A stretch of 64,000 nt of DNA from JAPLMI01 sp043798375 (GTDB lineage: Bacteria > Omnitrophota > Gorgyraeia > 2-01-FULL-45-10), in assembly GCA_043798375.1 (NCBI GenBank), contig JAZDOS010000028.1:40074-104073 (forward strand), written 5' to 3'. The notes under the pieces are model-generated. The model did no database searches. It worked only from the letters and a program-made list of their open reading frames with translations, and was not told where the DNA came from. The translations under genes and the position numbers were made by a program. Below, piece by piece: positions 59,041-64,000 of the stretch (positions are counted from its first letter, which is position 1; every line of letters begins with the position of its first letter).

Positions 59041-60343
59041 CTTCCACCCTTATCCTTACGGATTTTTTCTTTATCACGCCGAGCGCGTCTATCTCTTTCA
59101 AGGCTTTCGACATATCGCGCTCAAGGGCGTCGTGAGTCATCATGACGATCGGAACGATGCCCGCGGCCTTTCTCTCTTTCTGGGTAACGTTCGCGATGCT
59201 GATCTTGTATTTCGCGAGTATGCCGGAAATCTTTGCCAGAACACCGGGCTTGTCGATTGCCGAGAACCGCACATAATATCTGGTCCTGATATCATCGATA
59301 TTTTTCATGCGGCGCGCATCTTTCCTGAACGCGATACCTTCTGCCGCCTTGCAGCATCCGGACGCGCATTTCGAGATGGCGATAATATCGCTCACGACAG
59401 CGCTGGAGGTCGGATCCGCGCCGGCCCCCTGCCCGTAAAACAGGTTTTCGCCAATCAGGTCCCCCTTCACGAATATCGCGTTGTAGACACCTGTCACATT
59501 TGACAAAAGGTGCTTCATCGGGACAAGCGTCGGATGGACGCGCAGTTCAAGCTCATCCCCGGAATGTTTGGCTATCGCCAAAGGTTTGATGGCATATCCG
59601 TAGACTTTAGCGTATTGTATATCGCCGGGTTCGATATCCGCTATGCCTTCGGTGTAAATCCTGTCCGGACGCACCGCGACGCCGAAACCCAGAAACGACA
59701 ATACGGATAATTTATGAGCCGAATCCCCTCCGCTTATATCAAGATACGGATCGCGCTCCGCGTAACCCTTATCTTGCGCCAGGCGAAGAGCATCCTTAAA
59801 AGAGATGCCTTCCTCGGCCATCTTGGTCAATATAAAATTGCTCGTCCCGTTCATTATACCGTATATAAGATCGAACCTGTTCGCTACGAAACTTTCTTTC
59901 AGTGCCCGTATTATCGGAATTCCGCCGCCGACCGACGCCTCAAAACCAACGCACAATCCCAGCTTATTCGCGAGGCTGAATATTTCATATCCGGCCTCTG
60001 ATAGAAGCGCCTTATTTGCGGTCACGACGTGCTTACCCTGCCGCAGGGCCTCCATCACGATATCCTTCGCCGGATGAATGCCGCCTACCAGCTCGACTAC
60101 GATGTCGATCTTCGGGTCATACAGAACCTTTGGAACGGCTTTGGTAAGAAGCTTCCTATCAACCTTCACCGGCCTTTTGGTTTTAAGGTCCTTATCGCAA
60201 ATCCTTGCGATATTTACATCGACACCGCTCTTCTCCCGGATGAATGCCCTCTTGGACTTTAAGGCTTTAACGACGCCTGCGCCTATCGTTCCAAATCCGA
60301 TAATTCCCACATTTATCTTTTTCATAATTGAGTATTGGCGCAT
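59036..60343 (-). CDS. hom: Homoserine dehydrogenase
   Basis: 435 residues from ATG at 60343, supported by GGAG 6 nt upstream; an ATG at 60325 (MKKINVGIIGFG) is the other option. Rossmann motif VGIIGFGTIGAGVVKAL, TANKALLSEAG, NGTSNFILTKMAEEGISFKD, catalytic LDISGGDSAHKL, and a C-terminal ACT domain (about 355-430). It reduces aspartate semialdehyde to homoserine. First gene of the long amino-acid/cofactor operon. Confidence 0.95.
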   Translation of the reverse strand: MRQYSIMKKINVGIIGFGTIGAGVVKALKSKRAFIREKSGVDVNIARICDKDLKTKRPVKVDRKLLTKAVPKVLYDPKIDIVVELVGGIHPAKDIVMEALRQGKHVVTANKALLSEAGYEIFSLANKLGLCVGFEASVGGGIPIIRALKESFVANRFDLIYGIMNGTSNFILTKMAEEGISFKDALRLAQDKGYAERDPYLDISGGDSAHKLSVLSFLGFGVAVRPDRIYTEGIADIEPGDIQYAKVYGYAIKPLAIAKHSGDELELRVHPTLVPMKHLLSNVTGVYNAIFVKGDLIGENLFYGQGAGADPTSSAVVSDIIAISKCASGCCKAAEGIAFRKDARRMKNIDDIRTRYYVRFSAIDKPGVLAKISGILAKYKISIANVTQKERKAAGIVPIVMMTHDALERDMSKALKEIDALGVIKKKSVRIRVEG

Positions 60344-60463
60344 TTTCGTCTCCGCCGGTAATTATAAAATGGTCCGCTTACAGAAAAAATAGCTGGCGCA
60401 AGCATTACGATTACCATATTTTTCCTATCTACTACCATATCACATTCTCCTGCATGGGCATAA

Positions 60464-61510
60464 TTATTTCTCTTGCTCCAACTCCGCCCTGATCTGCTTT
60501 TTAAACTCAACCTCAGACGGCAACACATTTTTATAGGGAGGCGGCAACTTGTGGGTTAAGCGGTATTCGGCTACGCCGATCGGGTTTTTCGTACTTTTCA
60601 GTGCATACTCAACGACGATCTGTTTTTTATGCGCGCAAAGAATAATACCGATCGGTGGATTTTCACCTTTCAGCTTAACTCGATCGTTTAATAAATGAAG
60701 ATAAAAATCCATTTTCCCGGCATATTCAGGCTTAAATTCACTGGCTTTTAATTCTATGGCTACGAGGCATTTTAAGCGACGATTAAAAAATAGCAAGTCT
60801 ATAAAATATTCGTCTCCTTCAAGCTCAATTTTATATTGATTGCCGATAAATGAAAATCCAGATCCTAATTCTAATATAAAATGCTTTATCTTTTCCACAA
60901 GCCGTTTCTCTAGCTCGCGTTCCAATACCGGCTTTGTAATACCAAGAAAATCTAGGCTATAAATGCTCTTAAGCGACTCTTCCGCCTGTTCGGCAAGATA
61001 CGATGGCAACGCCTTTTCAAAATTATGATGTTTCTTTTTCAGGCTTAACTTATATGCTCCAGCCTTGATCTGATTAAGCAGCACATTTCTGGACCAGCCC
61101 AATTTGATTGATGCTGTTATATAATACTCACGCTCATCGGCATCTGACATCTTTTCCATGATCAATAAGTTATGTCCCCATGGCAATTCTGCAACAAGCT
61201 GTTGCAGAATCGGCTCATTATGATACTCCTCGTAAAACCTGCGCATATTCCATACGTTCCTCTCGGAAAATCCACGAATACAGGGAAATGCCTTCTGCAG
61301 ATCTCCAGCAAGGGCCTTAACGATACTGTTTCCCCAGCGACATTTTTTTTGCCGGGTCGATATCTCTTTGCCTATATCCCAATAGAGTTTAATCAATTCC
61401 TTATTGAGAGCATGGCTTGTTTTAATTTGTGCGTGAAGAATCTTTGATTTTATTTCGTTGAGGAATTTTGTATATTCCTTGCCGATAAAAATCACTGATC
61501 TTGTCTTCAT
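60464..61510 (-). CDS. DUF1016 (YhcG-type) PD-(D/E)XK nuclease-domain protein
   Basis: 348 residues. The DUF1016 N-terminal helical domain (ALNKELIKLYWDIGKEISTR; GFSERNVWNMRRFYEEY) precedes a PD-(D/E)XK core with D238 (EYFIDLLFF) and E253-x-K255 (LVAIELKASEF). The catalytic set is intact. These proteins are patchy, sit on islands near restriction-modification or phage genes, and are probably DNA nucleases; the substrate is unknown. AGGAG lies 7 nt before the ATG. It is next to the tRNA-Pro duplication, so it was probably brought in by integration. Confidence 0.9.
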   Translation of the reverse strand: MKTRSVIFIGKEYTKFLNEIKSKILHAQIKTSHALNKELIKLYWDIGKEISTRQKKCRWGNSIVKALAGDLQKAFPCIRGFSERNVWNMRRFYEEYHNEPILQQLVAELPWGHNLLIMEKMSDADEREYYITASIKLGWSRNVLLNQIKAGAYKLSLKKKHHNFEKALPSYLAEQAEESLKSIYSLDFLGITKPVLERELEKRLVEKIKHFILELGSGFSFIGNQYKIELEGDEYFIDLLFFNRRLKCLVAIELKASEFKPEYAGKMDFYLHLLNDRVKLKGENPPIGIILCAHKKQIVVEYALKSTKNPIGVAEYRLTHKLPPPYKNVLPSEVEFKKQIRAELEQEK

Positions 61511-61612
61511 TTATATGCTCCTCATAGCCATGTTAATACTTATTCTTGAGATTTACATGTGGCTGTTGTTCGACGAAGATGAGCACAAATCCCATTAAAT
61601 CGCCAAACAACT

Positions 61613-61701
61613 GGAGTTACGAGCTTGGGTTCGTAACTCCTTATTTTATACGGTTGAATCATGGTGAGCAAGCCAGAAAATTGCTAATGCAATTTTCTGG
61701 C
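61613..61701. repeat. Two strong hairpins upstream of the tRNA-Pro fragment
   Basis: GGAGTTACGA (61613-61622) pairs with TCGTAACTCC (61631-61640) and is followed by TTATTTTAT, like a plus-strand terminator. GCCAGAAAATTG (61672-61683) pairs perfectly with CAATTTTCTGGC (61690-61701). No gene is visible between 61511 and 61904 apart from the tRNA fragment. Confidence 0.7.
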
Positions 61702-61712
61702 GCGTCGAACCA

Positions 61713-61758
61713 TGGTCGGGGGGACCAGATTTGAACTGGCGACCCCTTGCACCCCAAG
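61713..61758 (-). repeat. Duplicated 3' half of tRNA-Pro (att-like direct repeat)
   Basis: These 46 bp are identical to 61905-61950, from the CCA end to the 5' side of the anticodon loop. It cannot encode a tRNA. This is the classic shape of a tyrosine-integrase attachment site at a tRNA 3' end. No integrase gene is in the window. Confidence 0.9.
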
Positions 61759-61862
61759 TCCCGCAAAACAGCTTTATAGCATACAGAACTTTTTTAAAGG
61801 TGTTTTGCGGGATCCCGCCAGAACCTTTAAATAGCACGTTTATTGCTATATAGCTGGCGGGA
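61759..61862. repeat. REPIN-like double hairpin, right copy
   Basis: Unit 1 (61759-61812) has perfect 11-bp ends TCCCGCAAAAC/GTTTTGCGGGA. Unit 2 (61813-61862) has perfect 9-bp ends TCCCGCCAG/CTGGCGGGA and is roughly the inverse of unit 1. The element abuts the tRNA fragment exactly, at 61758/61759. A bulged hairpin (GCCCTTAGCCG/CGGCTAGGGC, 61868-61891) follows. Confidence 0.8.
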
Positions 61863-61904
61863 CAAGTGCCCTTAGCCGTTACGGCTAGGGCAAAAAATTT
61901 GCTT

Positions 61905-61982
61905 TGGTCGGGGGGACCAGATTTGAACTGGCGACCCCTTGCACCCCAAGCAAGTGCTCTAGCCGGGCTGAGCCACCCCCCG
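61905..61982 (-). tRNA. tRNA-Pro (anticodon GGG), CCA encoded
   Basis: Minus strand. The acceptor CGGGGGG pairs with CCCCCCG. The D-arm is GCTC/GAGC. The anticodon stem CTTGC/GCAAG with loop TTGGGGT gives anticodon GGG. The T-arm is GCCAG-TTCAAAT-CTGGT. Discriminator A and CCA are encoded. A perfect 14-bp inverted repeat (61889-61902 and 61988-62001) encloses the gene, so leader and trailer can pair outside the acceptor stem. Confidence 0.97.
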
Positions 61983-62085
61983 TTGGTGCAAATTTTTTGC
62001 CTTCGCCTTTTTTACATGAACCTCTCTTTTCCAAATATGCCCTAATATTATATCAGATATTGTTATATAGGGAAGGGTTTTCTAA

Positions 62086-62399
62086 CTAGGTTATCTTCTT
62101 CAATTTCTTTAGATATTTGAGGTCTTCGATGTCTTGCGGCCTGTTTGCGGCGCGCTTCATCTTGATGAGGTCGTTCAAAGAGGCAAAATATACCGGAGTT
62201 TTTCCAAACTTTGCCTTAACTTTATTGTTCCATACTTCTTCAAAGCTTATCCCTTTAACAAAAGCTCGTTTGGCCTTATAAAAATATCGATATCTAACGT
62301 CGCGCGTGCATAACCATGGACCGGAAATGCTGTTGCGCCGATGATCACAAAATCAACCCTATGTTCTTTTAATAACCTCAAAAGGCCTTCTGTATCCAC
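62086..62399 (-). pseudogene. Broken nucleotidyltransferase (MNT/AbiEii-like)
   Basis: From GTG at 62399 the frame reads VDTEGLLRLLKEHRVDFVII, then GATAFPVHGYARATLDIDIF, and stops at 62247 after 50 residues. The family C-terminus (SFEEVWNNKVKAKFGKTPVY; LIKMKRAANRPQDIEDLKYL) follows in another frame to a stop at 62086. The part between the DIDIF acidic motif and the C-terminal block is shorter than in intact relatives. Frameshift plus deletion is the simplest reading. Its GTG overlaps the small partner gene by 41 nt. Confidence 0.75.
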
Positions 62400-62544
62400 T
62401 TTTCTCCAATAATCTTACCATCTCTTTAGTCTTTTTAATCATCATCTCAAATCTCTTCTTGATCGATAGAGATTTAAGATATCTCAATTCGAATGCTATC
62501 TCTTTCTTGGAGTTATATCTGTTTAATTTCAAAACCGATCCCAT
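62359..62544 (-). CDS. Small partner protein of a nucleotidyltransferase pair
   Basis: 61 residues from the ATG at 62544 (GAGAGGG 8 nt upstream): MGSVLKLNRYNSKKEIAFEL and a helical C-terminus ending GYRRPFEVIKRT. Small helical proteins of this kind often precede nucleotidyltransferase genes with such an overlap, in a toxin-antitoxin-like order; I infer the pairing from position and pattern. It appears intact while its partner is broken. Confidence 0.6.
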   Translation of the reverse strand: MGSVLKLNRYNSKKEIAFELRYLKSLSIKKRFEMMIKKTKEMVRLLEKSGYRRPFEVIKRT

Positions 62545-62644
62545 CTTGCTTGCCCTCTCATATTTGTAATATATTGTAGCATAAAATACCCGCCTTGCGC
62601 AAGAGGATGTATCAATCCAAGCCTTGCTCAAGGCGGGGTTAGGG

Positions 62645-62661
62645 CCCGGTTACACACCGGG
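62645..62661. other. Short hairpin downstream of the large unknown gene
   Basis: CCCGGT-TACAC-ACCGGG lies 29 bp after the stop codon at 62690, without a T tract. The neighbouring GCCTTGCTCAAGGC (near 62620) is also palindromic. They could stabilise the 3' end. Confidence 0.4.
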
Positions 62662-62689
62662 TCGAGGAACAAATTTATTTACCCATATA

Positions 62690-64000
62690 TTATTGATTTT
62701 GAACTTGCGGCTGCTCGATCATTTTTGCCTTCTCGGCCATCTCATTTACAAATCGTTTGTCAGCCGCTTGCCGCGCGACCAGTTCTTCTATGGCCTTCCT
62801 TGCCAGGATCTCCTGGTTGCACAGTTCTTCCTGCGCTTCCTGCCTGTCACTATTCTGATTTGAATCAATTACCGTCATGACGCTTATAATTTCAGATGGA
62901 TGCTCAAATCCTTCGTATGTACCTACCTCTACGCCGTTTTCATCATACAGGTGCGTCATTACTACGTTTCCGTTCTCATCTATATCGTAGCTCACAGTAT
63001 ACAGCTTAAAAACGCCGTCTTTGGACATGCCTATAACGCCATTCATCTGCGTCAGCATGCCATCGCCGGCATAGTAGGAATCGAGCTGGTATCCCTCAAT
63101 TACATTGCCGGCGGCGTCAAATTTCAAGTAGTGTTCACACGCCCACCAGGTGCGGCCGTTTTCAATCGCGGCTGCCTGATACGTTTCTTCTATTAAGCGG
63201 CCATCTTCGTCGTATCTGGATTTAGTCTCGGTTTTGAGGAGGCTGCCGTCAGAGTCGCGGAATTCCTCATTATATAACGACTCTCTCATAATACCGCTAT
63301 GCATATCAATTTTTATGGAGACTTTCGTGGTTTCGCCGAGATTAAATTTAAATTCTACCAGATTATTCTCGCCTAATTTCCATTCGCTAAGGCTATACTT
63401 TTCGGGATTGAATTTTTCCTTTAGATTTTCAATGGCCTTCGCATATAAGTTAACGCCGGTTTCCCTGTTTACGAGCAAGATGAGTTTCAGGGTACCGGTG
63501 TTTGAATTGTAGTTATAGGTAAGGTTAAACTGAGGCGTGGAAATACCGAGAATATAAGGAAGCTTCGGAGTAGGATAACCGTCAAGCATCATATAGTAGA
63601 TCATCCTCTGCATAATACTGTTCACATGGACGTCCTCAATGGCTATACCGAGCCTTTCCGATGTTTCTTTGCGGGCTTTTGTTACGGCATCCACTATTTT
63701 CTCGTCTATCTTTACTTCGCCTGACTGCAGGTTGACTTTCACGGGAATATTTCTGCCGTAGGCATTTAGATAAAAATAATTGTTGCCGGATATGTCCATG
63801 CCGAGTGTGAGAACCCCGTCAGACATATGCCAATATCCTGCCCCTACATCCCTGTTTTCCGGGTTAAGTAGGCCTAAAACGCTTCTCCTGGCTTCAGCCA
63901 CATAGTCCACTCCTGTGTTGTTGTCTACGAAGGAGGCCAGGGTTATCGTAGTCCGGTAATACGGCGGGTAATGTATGATAATGGGGTCGTTTAAATCTAT
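62690..64000 (-). CDS. Large protein of unknown function, 5' part outside window
   Basis: The frame is open to the window edge (at least 436 residues); a GTG at 63910 is only internal. The visible part has a beta-rich body, a stretch with YD/RHS-like repeats (SRYDEDGRLIEETYQ; YLKFDAAGNVIEGYQ; YDIDENGNVVMTHLYDENGV) and a Gln/Glu-rich helical C-terminus (QEELCNQEILARKAIEELVA). No TM or enzyme motif is visible. The repeats suggest an exported or surface protein, as in Rhs or wall-associated proteins, but there are too few to assign it. Confidence 0.7.
   Translation of the reverse strand: MDLNDPIIIHYPPYYRTTITLASFVDNNTGVDYVAEARRSVLGLLNPENRDVGAGYWHMSDGVLTLGMDISGNNYFYLNAYGRNIPVKVNLQSGEVKIDEKIVDAVTKARKETSERLGIAIEDVHVNSIMQRMIYYMMLDGYPTPKLPYILGISTPQFNLTYNYNSNTGTLKLILLVNRETGVNLYAKAIENLKEKFNPEKYSLSEWKLGENNLVEFKFNLGETTKVSIKIDMHSGIMRESLYNEEFRDSDGSLLKTETKSRYDEDGRLIEETYQAAAIENGRTWWACEHYLKFDAAGNVIEGYQLDSYYAGDGMLTQMNGVIGMSKDGVFKLYTVSYDIDENGNVVMTHLYDENGVEVGTYEGFEHPSEIISVMTVIDSNQNSDRQEAQEELCNQEILARKAIEELVARQAADKRFVNEMAEKAKMIEQPQVQNQ

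Noticed and set aside
61713..61758. A second tRNA-Pro gene
   Set aside because: Only the 3' half is present. The 5' acceptor strand and D-arm are replaced by the REPIN-like element.

Overview
The window looks like a chromosomal contig from an uncultivated Gram-negative bacterium. The best fit is candidate phylum Omnitrophota (formerly OP3), inferred from gene content and gene order rather than proven. lpxA, a FadL-type porin and an alginate-export-type barrel indicate an outer membrane with lipid A. An exopolysaccharide/PEP-CTERM locus, an alpha2-type glycyl-tRNA synthetase, a GuaB3-type IMP dehydrogenase homologue and an ApgM-like enzyme in the threonine operon fit that assignment. Apart from rpoN, every gene I accept is on the minus strand, mostly in tightly packed operons with ATGA, GTGA, TAATG or TAGTG overlaps.

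Layout. 1-600 holds a RhuM-family gene cut by the window edge. 891-5196 is an exopolysaccharide/PEP-CTERM operon: a MerR-HTH/SLBB export fusion, a chain-length determinant, a secretion ATPase, a tyrosine kinase and a small PEP-CTERM lipoprotein. It is read from a consensus sigma-54 promoter at 5265-5279, and rpoN lies divergently beside it. 6796-11206 is accessory: an AbiEi antitoxin with a broken nucleotidyltransferase partner, and a DUF4143 ATPase gene between two copies of an 87-bp segment. 11184-22044 carries envelope, redox and repair genes (flippase, AsmA-like, PAC2, nuclease, glycine-zipper protein, FAD oxidase, ferredoxin, LpxA). 22242-27140 has two outer-membrane protein genes with structured leaders, a PHP phosphoesterase, tRNA-Arg and a HigBA pair. 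27288-43409 is housekeeping: glyS-ppdK-sigma factor-apt; hisS-aspS-ybeY-dgkA/PAP2-recO; HU; dnaE with guaB3. 43622-45737 is groESL with CIRCE and HrcA-type control. 45758-60343 runs hom-thrC-apgM-like-lysC-cimA-ACT-valS-nadC-uvrB-birA-coaX, making threonine, lysine and isoleucine precursors, NAD and CoA. 60464-64000 is a tRNA-Pro hotspot with a DUF1016 nuclease gene, att-like duplication, a second broken nucleotidyltransferase and a large unknown secreted-type protein.

The most unusual feature is the repeat load. (1) At least eight arrays have an exact 7-nt period; several are inverted pairs, and four lie inside or at the start of conserved enzyme genes (ybeY, nadC, valS, thrC), apparently in frame. 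(2) Long perfect inverted repeats built on AACCTGCGAGGTT sit just 3' of minus-strand genes. (3) Two REPIN-like double hairpins occur, one beside a duplicated tRNA-Pro half. Some of these repeats supply the last codons of proteins. The strongest candidates for new biology are the sigma-54-driven export protein carrying an N-terminal DNA-binding domain, and the heptamer arrays.
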